DNA of 64,000 nt, from contig OX485804.1 in NCBI GenBank assembly GCA_950295325.1, forward strand, positions 65,440,533 to 65,504,532, written 5' to 3'. The notes under the pieces were generated by a model. That model ran no database searches, was not told where the DNA came from, and saw nothing but the letters and a program-made list of their open reading frames with translations. The position numbers were made by a program, and so were the translations under genes. Source of the DNA: Polytrichum commune. Lineage: Eukaryota; Streptophyta; Polytrichopsida; Polytrichales; Polytrichaceae. Below are positions 34,656-46,956 of this stretch, one piece after another; positions within the stretch are counted from its first letter, which is position 1; each line of letters opens with the position of its first letter.

Positions 34656-35109
34656 TAAACTAGTGAACCAGTGTGTTTACAAGGTTGGGGTAAAACGTAA
34701 GCTACATGGCTTGCCATGGTTGTAGCATCAACTTAGCTGCACATTACTATCGTCTAGTTGGTTGCTCAACCTCCCAAATTGTTGCATACAACTGAAGCAA
34801 CTCATTCTTTAGCCATGTGCCCAACCCTTCAGACCAAATCGGGACATTTTCATATGACAATTTAATGTTTACCGTAAAAAGTGGAAGATTCAATTTACGC
34901 TACGTGAACTTATCCTACTTGTGCATCTGGGAGAATGTGAAGGTCCACTTGGCAACGAGGTTATGAGTCAATAGTTGGCTCAGTTTCTCTTCCCTGGGAT
35001 GGTCCCACAACCATTGTATGTTAGAGAAAGAGAGACAAGCGACTAAGGCATGCAGGCCTAATTCAGTCACTTTGCTTAATCGGGCACTTGTAATTCTACG
35101 GTGAGTGAT

Positions 35110-35310
35110 TAAGGAACAAGAACCGACACCACACAAATATGTGTATAAAAGAGATTGGATTATCATAACATCAGAGTATGATCACACATTGAACACCAAA
35201 CCACTAACCCAAAGGGGTGCAAAATCGGGTAACATAATTTTAGAATGGAGAAGTCTCATTATATGTCCCATGAGTTCAGAAACTGTGGGCCTCATGATCA
35301 GAACTTATCT
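35110..35310 (-). repeat. dispersed repeat, family A, copy 3
   Basis: The reverse complement shares AATC(C)AATCTCTTTTA and the surrounding block order with 32125-32345. Diverged. Confidence 0.45.
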
Positions 35311-35319
35311 CTTACGATG

Positions 35320-38300
35320 CACAAGGTTTTACATATAATTAATTGAAGCTAAGAGTCCATTTGATCAAGAAGTGCGAAGTAGTAATGGTTGATTTTCTCA
35401 CAAAGGAGTCGAAAACTCAACCACAGTAACGGTTGAGCCGAGGTGTGGGTCCAGCTTGGAGGCTAAACCCGGCAATGTTCCGATCAACTATGACTAATTG
35501 GTCAAAGCGTCCATACATGCCTCTAATACCAATGACACAAACAATGATTGTTGCTATTGCACATTGCTCATGTGAGCGTTTTCAAAACTCAACAATATTA
35601 TTTGTGTGATAGAACTTAGGTATGAACTCATTTTCACCACCTTTACGATAGAATTAGACATTGTAGACAACACCTTCAATACAAAGGGCATATCATCTTT
35701 CTCGATTGTATTATCTGACTTACTTAACACGTCAAAATTCTCAATATGAATATATGAATATATGATCCAACATGTAGTTTTGTTTCGCATTGATGAATAT
35801 GAGGATCCATCAAATTCATAGTGATGGTTGTATATTTTGCTCTATCAATTAAATCACAATGCAAGTATGGATGTTTTTTACCCTCTTTAGTGGTCATGAT
35901 TTCCATATCAAGATAGAACATTTCCCTCAAATTTTGCATCTATGCTACCCTAACTAATATCATCACCATCTACCACTAATTGTGGCCTAGACTTGGTGAC
36001 AATAGAAGCCATTTTTATGAAGATTGACTAGTTAGTAATAATTGATGGATGCACCGAGAATGACTCTGACATTGTGGGACTTGAACCTCATTTTATCATA
36101 TAATATAATTAGATTGTTAAGGCATTCAACAATAGACAATGTGTCATGGCTTTGTTCAAGAAAGTTGGCATAATCCAACAATGAAATCAATTTTATTGTA
36201 CTAAAGCAAGTACCACCATATCAACTATGGTGGATGACTTTGATTGGTTGGAGTCGATAGAAGTTCACAACAAGTTATGTTCCACAACATCAACTTCTAC
36301 CATAGAGGCGAATTTTTTCATATATTTCAATTTTAATAATGTTAATTATTTTTGTGGGTTTAAAATCAATCCAGTGCGTGTTTTTGTGCTATGTAAATTC
36401 ATGGAACAATGTCAATTGCTAATTTAATAGTGGCTCCTTACATATATATTTGTACAAAATGTAATCTTTCCAACCTCATTATCATTGAGGAAGAGTTATA
36501 TTGCAACATTTGTCACAATTCTTAATATGTCATCAAACATGCATACCTTTGAGCGAATATACTACTCTTATATCTACCATAATTGTTATCATGTATCTTA
36601 AAGGCAAATGATTTGAAACCCTTGCTCAAATGTTAGGAAAACAATTTCTCAATCTATCAAGAGGACAACAAATCGAGATGCTTGCTTCTTTTCAAATTTA
36701 AAAAAAAAAAAAACATTTGTTACCCTAATGGATTTGAAGAAAATATGGATGGGGATATGAGTACACAATATTCACTTCCAAGTGAAATGGAAGCAAGTGT
36801 TAGTAGTCTACTTATTTAAAGTTTTAAAAGAAGAGTTGACAATTACAATGTAGAAGTCTCTTCTGGAACTACTTCTTCTCATAAATCTAATTATTGTTGA
36901 TGTTTTCTATATCATTAGATAATAATAAACTTAAATATAAGGGACATGTGTGAGCCACCTAAATTGTTCGCAATTTGAATTAAGTGTCACTAACTAGTTA
37001 AGAAAGAGAATCAGTTGCAAGGAGTTAGGTTAATATTGACTAGTTGGTAATGTTAGATGATTAGGCAATACATGAAGATCCGACACAATGTTGTGTTGAT
37101 GAAGGCATGAGCGAACGAAGACACATGCGGATGAAGGCATAGGCAAATGAAGACGTGTGCGGATGAAGGCGAAGGCCGTTGGATCAAGAGGGCATCGAAT
37201 GAAGATTGTTGGATTTAGGGATTTAGAAGAATGATAGGTACGGTGGAGTTGGTTGTGGATGCTAACCGTTAGATTTAGGCATGGGTAGATTTACGGCCAG
37301 TAGGCCTTGTGCTTGGAAGATGATGGTCCACGAAAGTTAGCGCCGAGTTCATTCTTGATCCGAGTTTTCTTCCCCTCTATCTAGATAGTGAAGCAAAGTT
37401 CATAAATCGATAGAAAATTTAATGTTATATACAATTGTTTTTAAACCCTATTGATATGGAATAAAATATTTTGTAAACACTATTAATGTGGAATATAAAG
37501 GTTTGTAAACCATGTTGGATAATTGTTCTATGGATATGTGGCTGCTAGAGTGAAGGCCGCAACCGGTTGTCATTTTAGATTTTGTAGGTTGTATTGTTTC
37601 TTTTGCATTGCTGCTAGTTGTATATTTATGATTGTATTGTTGATTGTTGATGGTTTTGTACTCGAGGTTTAGTCTTGATATGAATATTGAACAAGAGGTG
37701 GCAAAAAATCACCCATCAAAGTATTATTCCTCATAAGGGTGGCTTAACCCTCAATTATTTCACTACTCGGCCAATCCAACCAAGGGTGACCAGTGTAGAA
37801 ATTGGTGAAAGTTAGGTACCTTAAGCCAATCCTCTCTTGTGGTAAAAAATATTATGTATGATGGATGAATTTAGGTTATGATTTAGTTAGGATGAAATTT
37901 GGATGATTTTGTTGGATGAAAAACAATTATATGATGGATGAAATTATGGACTTAGGATGAACTTATGGTGGTAAATATTGATGAATAAGTGATTAAATAA
38001 ATGTGATACATTTGGATAATTGCAGGAGATAGAAGGTCATTGCTTGGAGGCACTAGAGTACTCCATCCATCTAGCCAATCTGTGGGTTGTTATTTCGATT
38101 AGAGTAACAATTGTCATCACAACATGCCCTCAACTTCTTACATTGGTTATTTATTTTTTAACCAAATTTTCACATGTAATCTTATAATTGTAGTCTTACA
38201 TTTGCAATCTTACATCCATTAAACAAATTTGCTTAACAAATTTACAAGTTACATAAACGTGATAAAGATATATCCATTACCAATTTTATATAAATATTTT

Positions 38301-39390
38301 GTTGAACAATCGTATTCATTGTATTTTGACAAATTTCTTGGCAATATTGCTTGACATTCTATTAATGGATTCATTACCCCCCCCCCACACACACACACAC
38401 ACAAAACTTAAAAATAAGTGTATTAAAATGACACTTTTAGATACAAAACCATCATAATTCAATTTATAACATAATACGACATATAAATACATTGTTGAAG
38501 ATTGTTTATTTGACTCAATATCACATCTCTTATATTATGAAATTGCTTATGTTCTGCTTGAAATAAATGCACTACCCCATCTAGCATATTGTATATTTTT
38601 GAACACACCAAAGCTCAACAAACACATCAATTAGAATTAAATCTGAAATAATTGAGCAATCTAAATACAAATAATTTCAATGACTATCAATACAATTGAA
38701 AAATATCTATTAGTGCTACACAAGGTGGGCTTTGGGAGATTTTACAACTATTCAATAGATATATTATCATTTATAAAAACATCTTTATGTATGGTCAGTT
38801 GTAAGTGGAAGATATATATAAACAAATTTCCGAATTTTAATCAGACCCATTACATGTAGTATTTGGTTCAAATCACTTTCAATCCATAAAACAATTAAAT
38901 CAAAGTATGCCAATTATTTTATCAACAACAAATATGAATAATAAAATAATTGATTACATACATTTTCAAATCAATAAGATAATGATTTAGATTCATAAAA
39001 AATATAGAAATAATTGTATGAACCTCTATAAGAAATGAATGTTAATTGTCAATCTATTAATAATGATCAATCTTTGGAAGTAAAATATTAAATTCAAAAA
39101 AAACCAATAATATATTAGAATTCAAAGCTTAGTTAAAATATATTAACATTAATCTTTAAAATATTCATATCATAAAAAATTATTTTTATTTTTATAAATA
39201 AATAAATAAAACATCACAATTTGCTAAGTGATTTAATATATTATGTGTAACAACTTTTTATGAATATATGTTTTTTTAGACGTAGTTGTATATACATCTA
39301 CACCATTATATATATATATATACATTCTGCAATTGCACTAGTAGTTGAATGCAAAAATGTTATTTCATCATTTGCATGTAAATTTCATCC
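35320..39390. other. gene desert, AT-rich
   Basis: No gene is supportable over about 4 kb. Short simple repeats include (AC)n at about 38386-38402 and (TA)n at about 39309-39322. Two imperfect GCGGATGAAGGC units lie near 37110-37175. Confidence 0.5.
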
Positions 39391-39399
39391 GCAACATAC

Positions 39400-40045
39400 A
39401 TGCATATCATTTGTAACATCTACGATATGTATGCATGTTATTCTCATCATCTGCGACATGCATGCATATCATCTGAATCATCTTTATCATCTATAATATG
39501 CATACATATCATCTTTATCATCCACGACATGCATGCATGTCATCTGCATCATCTATATCATCCACGACATGCATGCATGTCATCTACATCATCTATATCA
39601 TCGAGGACATGCATGCATGTCCTCTGCATCATTTATATCATCCACGACATGCATGTATGTCATCTGCATCATCTATATCATCCATGACATGCATGCATGT
39701 CATTTACATCATCTATATCATCCACGACATGCATGCATGTCATCTGCATCATCTATATCATCCACGACATGCATACGTGTCATCTGCATCATCTATATCA
39801 TCCATGACATGGATAATGTTATCTACATCATCTATATCATCCACGACATGCATGCATGTCATCTGCATCATCTATATCATCCACGACATGCATACGTGTC
39901 ATCTGCATCATCTATATCATCCATGACATGGATAATGTTATCTACATCATCTATATCATCCACGACATGCATGCATGTCATCTGCATAATCTATATTATC
40001 CTCGATATGTATATGTGTCATCTGTATCATTCGCGACATGCATGC
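39400..40045. repeat. 40-bp tandem repeat array with 16-bp palindromic core
   Basis: About 15 units of a 40-bp repeat. Each typically contains GACATGCATGCATGTC, a perfect 16-bp palindrome, then ATCTGCATCATCTATATCAT and CCAC. Exact 40-bp steps are visible, for example at 39541, 39581, 39621, 39661 and 39701. A 119-bp higher-order unit (two 40s plus a 39 with GGATAATGTT) occurs twice, about 39722-39840 and 39841-39959. Because 40 is not a multiple of 3 and no unit holds a stop in this phase set, long spurious open frames arise. I do not think it is coding. Confidence 0.93.
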
Positions 40046-40099
40046 ATTCATACATTTATCCAAATTTTCATGAATTTCTTCATTTTCCATGAATTTTAG

Positions 40100-40890
40100 C
40101 AATTTTACATCAAATTTTATATTTGAATTTGAATTTTATTATTTTTCATCCAATTTCAACATTTTTCATCAAATTCTATTTTTTTAATTCATCCATCCAT
40201 TACATTTATTTATATTTAGATGTATTATCCTTCAAAAAAATTATTATTAAATTTTTCAAGAGAAGATGAGATGTATGTGTTGTATTTTTTTGTATTTTTT
40301 GCTTGTTGGTAGTTTTAAGGTTCTTTTGAACATTTTTTAGAGAGCATGATAGGTCATAATCAACTGATTCTTGAGGCGATTCTATCTAATATAGAATATG
40401 GTATGTAGTGGGAATAATAAAATTTTGTGAGTTGCTTTTAATTTACTGTTGTACAATTTATAATGTTTCAATTTTGTATGTTTATGCTGATAAATTTGTG
40501 GTCAATGTTTTTTTAAAAAAATTTCGATAATTTTTTTTCGAATGCATAGCTAATATCTTTTATATGTTTCCAAAGTTCATGATATGACTCGTCCAACAAC
40601 GTTTCGAAGTCCGCGTCAAACAAATTGTGGGTCATAGCGAGTCGCAAGTTATGAAATTTTAGATTTTAGATTTTGAATTGTGGTTGAATGCTTATTGCGT
40701 TGTTTTTCATGTCTTATTTGCTAAGTTTCGCAATTTTTTGTGTTTTTTGTGTCTCACAACGAGGTTTGTTGTAGGACGTAATATGATCCAACATTCATGA
40801 GAGATGAGGGGTGTCATCGAGCTCAACGACACCAATGACGACATTTTGACATATCCGTCGGGCCCACAACACTCATTATTGAGTTTTTAA
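40100..40890. other. non-genic AT-rich DNA
   Basis: No gene is supportable. T-rich sequence follows the tandem array. Confidence 0.4.
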
Positions 40891-40905
40891 AGCTTAAACG
40901 AGGAT

Positions 40906-41343
40906 GTGAATGTGCATATACTTCATATAGAGCCTTTTGCGCTATTTTCGCAACCATCGGTGATCAAAGAAGGTGTCGGAGTAGCTCTTGAGCATCGACA
41001 TGCAGCTTGTGGAGTGAAGTTTCTAATGTTGGGAGCTAGCAGTTCCAAGAACGAAGCGTCGGAAACTCCTCCAGCACAACGTGCTACAGTTCCGACGTTT
41101 GTATCAGTTGCTATGCGTAGAGCAGTCGTAAGACGCATGTACCCCTATACTCTGTTGTTGAGGGACAAGTTTGCGGAAATTATCCGTTTTCCCCCGTTTT
41201 ATGGGCCCGACACAGAGGATTCGGGGATGAATAACCTGCAAAGTCTAGATCTCGATGCCATATGCGTCACGATGCTGACATTGGATCTCCCGTCGTTGTT
41301 TGGCATCATAGCGCGTTCAGCATGCCGGAAGATTTTTGTGTGA
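40906..41343 (+). other. unidentified open frame, possible captured gene fragment
   Basis: A 145-codon open frame with balanced, coding-like composition (around RATVPTFVSVAMRRAVVRRM and LDLDAICVTMLTLDLPSLFG) stands out in AT-rich surroundings. It has no ATG: the frame is open only from about 40891 and the first Met-like codon is GTG. I recognise no domain. It may be an exon remnant or a fragment carried by a transposon. Confidence 0.25.
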
Positions 41344-41349
41344 ATTTTT

Positions 41350-42080
41350 TTGACTAGCTGCACGTTATGAAGTGTAATTTAGGCAAACTAAAATAAATAA
41401 ATAAATAATGGCATTGACACATGAACTAATGTGTATGTGGAAAATAACTATGAAAACCTACAAGTGGAAGTCCTTCAGTTGGTCCAAGTAAGGACAATGG
41501 TCGCACTCAAATAAATCAATAAATTTTATAACCCGCATGAATGAGATTACAATATTTTTTAATTTATTAAATTATCAAATAATTAAAGAGATATCATTGT
41601 CAAATCGGGGTGCCTTTGGCCCTGATTATTTGTGGTTCTTAAAAATACTTTTGATGAGTTGTGACTTCCTACATTGAAAATCCATGGTATATGAAATTGT
41701 TACTACTAGACTATGATTTATTATAAATGAGAGACTATGCAATTACATACACTGCATTAACGGAACCTCATAATTCACTCCTTAATGTCATTGTTTTTCT
41801 GAAATCACATGACTCAAAGTCTTACCTAGGTTTCGTACTCATATTTCATTCTAAATTTATTATCATCTATTTATTAACCTAGTAGTGATACTAAAAGTTT
41901 AATTTAACATTTGTTTAATCTTCCCTATGTGGTTTTGTTGAACGAAATCCAATCTAAAAAAGATATTTATAATATTGTACAAGCATGCAAACATGCAATT
42001 ATGAAGTTAAAAAATAAATAAAAACTTCAAACTACTTAGGATTTTAAGTTTTCAAAAAAACTTGCAAATGTGATCTACTA
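41350..42080. other. non-genic AT-rich DNA
   Basis: No gene is supportable. An AAATAAAT-type simple repeat lies at about 41392-41406. Confidence 0.4.
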
Positions 42081-42089
42081 TGCTTGAGC

Positions 42090-43151
42090 AATATAGGTAT
42101 CTTGCTATGTCTTCTTATTTGAACGAACAATTCTTAAAATGCAAAGTTTATAATAATATTTTACAAACACTAGAAAAAATAAGAAAACTTTACATATACT
42201 ATGAATTACCAAAGGTCATAGCTTTTGAAGATAGCACCATTTATGTATAATTATTAAGGAGTTTCATATATGTGCTTCACAAAAACCTTGGCACCACTCT
42301 TGTTGAATATGTTAAAAGATTGAACAAACTTGTAAGAACATGGACCACACACGCAATTTTGGATGACGAAGATTTTTTCCAATATTTGATTATGATGTGT
42401 TATGCTTATGATGATAAAAAAAACAAAAAAAAAACAAGTTACAACCATTGACAGAGGTCAAGCTTTCAAGAACAAACCTTTCAATATTTATTAGTTGAAG
42501 CCCGGGAGAAATTTGAGTGTCAAGCAGCATAGGAATGTGAGCCGGTTATGCAACATTCCACAAACATGTTTCGGTGATTGAAGACATGATACAAATATGG
42601 TTCATCAAATCTTTGACAAAATGAAATATAAAGATAAGAAACCTTTCAATTATTTTGCAAAACATGAAAGTTTTTATGAAGACTTTGTGCCTATTGAAGG
42701 TGATGTGTTGTTTGACATTAATACAAGATTTGGTGACAAAAATGACAATCCTTGGACATCCAACGATTACAAAAACATTATTAAGAATATTGCTAAGAGG
42801 ACTGGCAAAATTTTACAATGGAATGTTATTTTTCTATTGCCTACAAATTTATCTACACATGAAATAATTTCGAAACTTCAAGTATCTTGTAAACATAATA
42901 GAAGACACGTCAACCTCGGTAAGTACGTTTTCTCAAGGCACATTACAACATCCAAGGAGCTTGGAAATTCCATGAAGACCTCCATTTCCATTCAAGTGTA
43001 TAGTGTCGTTGTGTTTATATTCTCTTACCCAAGCACAAAATCTACTATAGATCATTTTCCTCATCCAGATGATAGTGAGCCCTCGTTTTTTATTATAAAC
43101 AATGGTGATAGTAGGTCACTTGAGAGAAGCCAATCAATTACTATTCTTTAA
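42090..43151 (+). pseudogene. decayed coding sequence of unknown family
   Basis: Several plus-strand open segments follow each other and look like one broken protein. The first reads RYLAMSSYLNEQFLKCKVYN and TLEKIRKLYIYYELPKVIAF, then after a stop TTLVEYVKRLNKLVRTW and DDEDFFQYLIMMCYAYDD. After further stops and a frame change, the ORF at 42597-43151 (184 codons) reads KKPFNYFAKHESFYEDFVPI, DVLFDINTRFGDKND and YKNIIKNIAKRTGKI. The amino-acid texture is that of real protein (amphipathic, Lys/Asp/Phe-rich) and not of random AT-rich sequence. I cannot name the family; a mobile-element or integrated viral protein is possible but unsupported. Confidence 0.35.
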
Positions 43152-43159
43152 TTATAAAT

Positions 43160-44715
43160 TATATGGCCAATGATTGGTCATTGGCCGTAGTTGGAGCAAC
43201 TTCTCACGTATCTAATCTAGTAATGATAATGCCTATGAGAATACCTAAAATGTATATCATAGATTTGTCAGTTGAACGACTTACAAACTTAGCCTCTTGA
43301 ATAATATCATTAGTTCAAAATAGTTGTATTTAAACTAACGAGGATTTGTTTTTCTATATGTAAATGTATCATTGCATATGTGGATTTTAAAATACATATC
43401 TAGATATTTAGGACAAAGATGCACAGTTGTATTGTTTTTGTTAACCTACAAGTAGTAGAGTCAATAAGTATTGTGGTTTTGGAGTGATTTCCCATCGTGA
43501 GGTGACAAATCTACCCTTTGATATGCCCCCTCCCCCTTCACAAAAGTGCTCGCCCAACAAAATCCTTAGAGATACAAGCTGAAACTTTGTTGATATCGGC
43601 AAAGTCTATTTTGCTACACTGGAACAACCACACATGGAAATCTACACAAAATGGGTAGTGACTTTGAGCAATTTCTAACATTCAAGTAAACTAACACATA
43701 GTACATTGTAATGCAAGAATCATGATGATAGATTTTGAAGGATTGGCAATGATAAATAAAACTTTATTCCTAAAATGAATGAATGCATGCATGTGATAAA
43801 AAATGATAGATATGGGTATGCAAACTAAAGCAAATGGCCTTTTATTCTCACAAACATGTAAGTATGGTGGGCAAAGGTCAAATGAACATTTTGCTTGCAA
43901 CAATGTGGTGCTTGTTGAAAACTTTGGAGAACCATACTCCCTCATTCTCACAATGTGTCCTAGGAAATAGAGATGATGACCCATGAGTGGTTGTGTTTTT
44001 GATAACACAATCCTAAACCAACGTGTGACATGCAATCTTTACCTAGAAGACAAACATTATTTTTATCATCCATTGCCTTGTATTCATTATTCAAATTTCA
44101 TTCATTGTTGTTGTTGGCTAGCATTCAAAGCTCTATTTTTGAAAATATGATTGTTGTTTTTGTATCATTATATCAAAATATTAACAAATGAGATGAAAAG
44201 GTATTATACTTAGTTGTTAATATTGGAGATCTTGTATTCATAACCTCGTTAATGTTTAATAACCATATTGCTCTCGTATTTATCATCATTCAATGGCATT
44301 TAAGTCAATGCATGCTCAATGAGCATTGAAAACTTCTCAAATCTTGCTAAAATGTCCAAAAAGATTGACATATCCTTGTTTATTAAATAACGAACAATTG
44401 CACTCAATGGTATATTGTCAATTTTTTCTTGTTTTGGGTGTTAGAAACATGTTTGAATATGTATGGAAACAACTTTCCAAAACTCTAAATGATGCATTGT
44501 CCTTCTAATATACAACATGTCACTATGCCTCGATTTTTGAATGATTGATCTTCATTTCATATGTACTTAGCATATTTAAAGTATAAAAATTACATGTCCA
44601 CTACAAATTTCTCCATGTTATATTGTAACTAAAGGAATATGAAATTATCATATATTTGCATGAAAAATGATTAAGCAAATTTGTCATAAGTCTAGCAACA
44701 CATTTGAAAGGGGGA
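43160..44715. other. non-genic DNA
   Basis: No gene or terminal-repeat element is supportable. Confidence 0.4.
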
Positions 44716-44727
44716 AAACAAACAAAC

Positions 44728-44754
44728 ACACACGCGCGCGCACACACACACACA
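44728..44754. repeat. (AC)n/(GC)n microsatellite
   Basis: Alternating purine-pyrimidine run including a short GCGCGC core, prone to Z-DNA. Confidence 0.9.
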
Positions 44755-45054
44755 TGATGGCACATGTGAATATGAAGTTATGTTAAAGTTGAGGTGGTAC
44801 AATCTTATATGCCTTGTTTTGGCTCCTAGTTGCCTAAATGGGTCTCATCATCATTTATTATCATCCAAGTAAAAGATGAAGAATTGCATGTACGGAAGCC
44901 TTGACAAGTACTTTAAGGAAGGAAGTAGAAGTCGGAGTCACATATTAGGAACTCAAATCCCATCTATTTTGTGCTTCCAACTTCTACATATGGCACTCAA
45001 ATTTTGGGAGGCAACTTTGAAAAATTCTCATAAGAAGGGAATCTCCCACTCTTT

Positions 45055-45074
45055 AGAGAGAGAGAGAGAGAGAA
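45055..45074. repeat. (GA)n microsatellite
   Basis: Perfect GA dinucleotide repeat followed by a poly-A run. Confidence 0.9.
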
Positions 45075-45254
45075 AAAAAAATCATTGAGATTTGTGACGA
45101 GGAAAATAACTTGATGTTTTGTCTTATTATTGTGTTTGAGAATTGTCGAACACTTCAAAACAACGTAATGATAGTGTAGAACTCCAAAACATGTCATCGA
45201 ATGTTATTGGTTGTCCAACATCACAATGCACAAAATGGTGGCTCCCCAACTTGT

Positions 45255-45294
45255 GTTTGTGTGTGTGTGCACGTGTGCCCGGGGGGGGGGGGGG
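45255..45294. repeat. (GT)n followed by poly-G
   Basis: GT repeats, then CACGTGTGCCC, then a run of more than a dozen G bases. Confidence 0.9.
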
Positions 45295-45299
45295 CTGGA

Positions 45300-46110
45300 G
45301 GAGGAGGCTAGATGGTTCCTAATGTGATTTTTTAATTTTATTTCATGATATGAAGATTTAATGTATTTATGTTATAATAGTATTTTATAAATATGTAATC
45401 TTACTTTGAGATTATTATCATCCTTATTTTATAAATTTCTCTAGTTGCTCTAAAATTAAAACATATTTTTTCTCAATGAATGTTTATTTATTTACTTTTT
45501 CATCTTAAACTGCACTCAAGATGTGGGCATAATTGTATCCATTTTGTTAGCTTGAACATTCTTCAAGTATTTTATGGACATCCCAGTGATCTATTTCCCC
45601 ACTTGCCCACCTGCATACATACTCATCCATCCACCTACCATAAACGCACGGGTGTAATATGCACAAGCCAAAAATAAAAAAGGTGGTGTGAAGGTAAAAC
45701 AATATTCACGCTACAAACTTCCTAAAACCAATCACATATCACATCGATCCTCAAATCTTAACAATTCGCAATGCACATGTATTGGTGCAACGTGTTGGTC
45801 TTACATGGGCCCAAGCTAACACGATACACCACATTATACAATAGTAACCAACAATGCATTCCGCGTAAAAGAATGTCCCGGGCGCACCGACGTGATGCCG
45901 TAATGCCACGGCATGCCGAATCATAATTTATTTTTTGTGCCACGTCAACTTCGACATAGTTACCAATCAACAACATCGTAACATGTGAGGCTTTCTCCTC
46001 GAAAGTGAATTAATTAGTGTCAAAACTACTCGGGTTCTCATAAGAGTGTCCCACGCCCAAGGGGCACACCCAAAAAAACCAAGCACTTCAAATAACAAGT
46101 GCCGCTAACT
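45300..46110. other. non-genic DNA upstream of the PCF11-like gene
   Basis: No gene is supportable. GC content rises from about 45.85 kb toward the gene. Confidence 0.4.
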
Positions 46111-46119
46111 TGGCCTTTA

Positions 46120-46956
46120 TGGAGGGGACAACCTAGGACACACTCCCACCCACCTGCGCTCCCAGCCGGTCACCCAACGTAAATCGCTCCACATGTACCG
46201 GGTCAACCGGTAGTACACCAACTACGACCCCAGGAGCGTTGATGCGCTGGCAGGCAGATGGACGGGCTACCCCCGGTCAGCTTCTCTCTTCTCTCTCCCC
46301 CTCTCTCCTGTGTGGCCTGCGTGGTGCTCCTCCACCGCTTTGAGGCCCGGAGTTCCCCCGAAGCGCATGGACCCCATCGCTCTCCATTAGGTCACGGCCT
46401 CCGGCCCGGGAGGAGGAGGACTCATCGCGGCACAGCACGCACCATCGTCACGCTGCTGCTGCTGCTGATGCTGATGCTCTTGCCACATTTTTGGTAGCGG
46501 GATAACCTAGGTGGCCTAACTACTCGTGCTTTCGCAAGCTCCAAGCCGATCTCGCTTTTTTTTTTTAAATTTTTACCCTTCCTTCTTTTCCCATTTTCTA
46601 GGTTTGTAAGGGACTTCTGCGCGATGTCGCGCTCTGGGTCTAGGGTTTGGGGCGAGTGATTGGATGTGGCGCGGAGTTGGGGGAGGGGCGGGGTGGTTTG
46701 GAGCGGGCGGAGAAGGAGCAATGAAGCTGATGGTGGAGATTTTGAGGTTGGATTGAGTTTTGGAGTGCAAGAATTTGAGTTTTGATGGGAGGCGCTGGGC
46801 CTGGGGTTGGGGTTAGGGTTGTATTGTAGCGGGTGTTGGATTGGTGTCGTGGTGGAGGAGAGGAGTTTGCTATATGGAAGTACCGATCGAACGGGACAAA
46901 GGGGAGGGGGAGTGGAATGCAGAAGAGTAGTAGGGTAGACGTTTGAGAGGGAGGCA
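46120..46956 (+). promoter_or_regulatory. GC-rich promoter and 5' UTR region of the PCF11-like gene
   Basis: The stretch is clearly GC-richer than the flanks. It contains a pyrimidine-rich tract (46270-46312, CTCTCTTCTCTCTCCCCCTC type), a CTG run at about 46451-46470 and a G-rich leader before the ATG. Long open frames on both strands here are products of the composition. The transcription start is not identifiable. Confidence 0.4.

Noticed and set aside
39498-40099. Long open frames rich in His, Ser and Met across the tandem array
   Set aside because: They arise because the 40-bp unit lacks stops in all three plus frames. The repeat is not a multiple of 3, so no coherent protein repeat is conserved.
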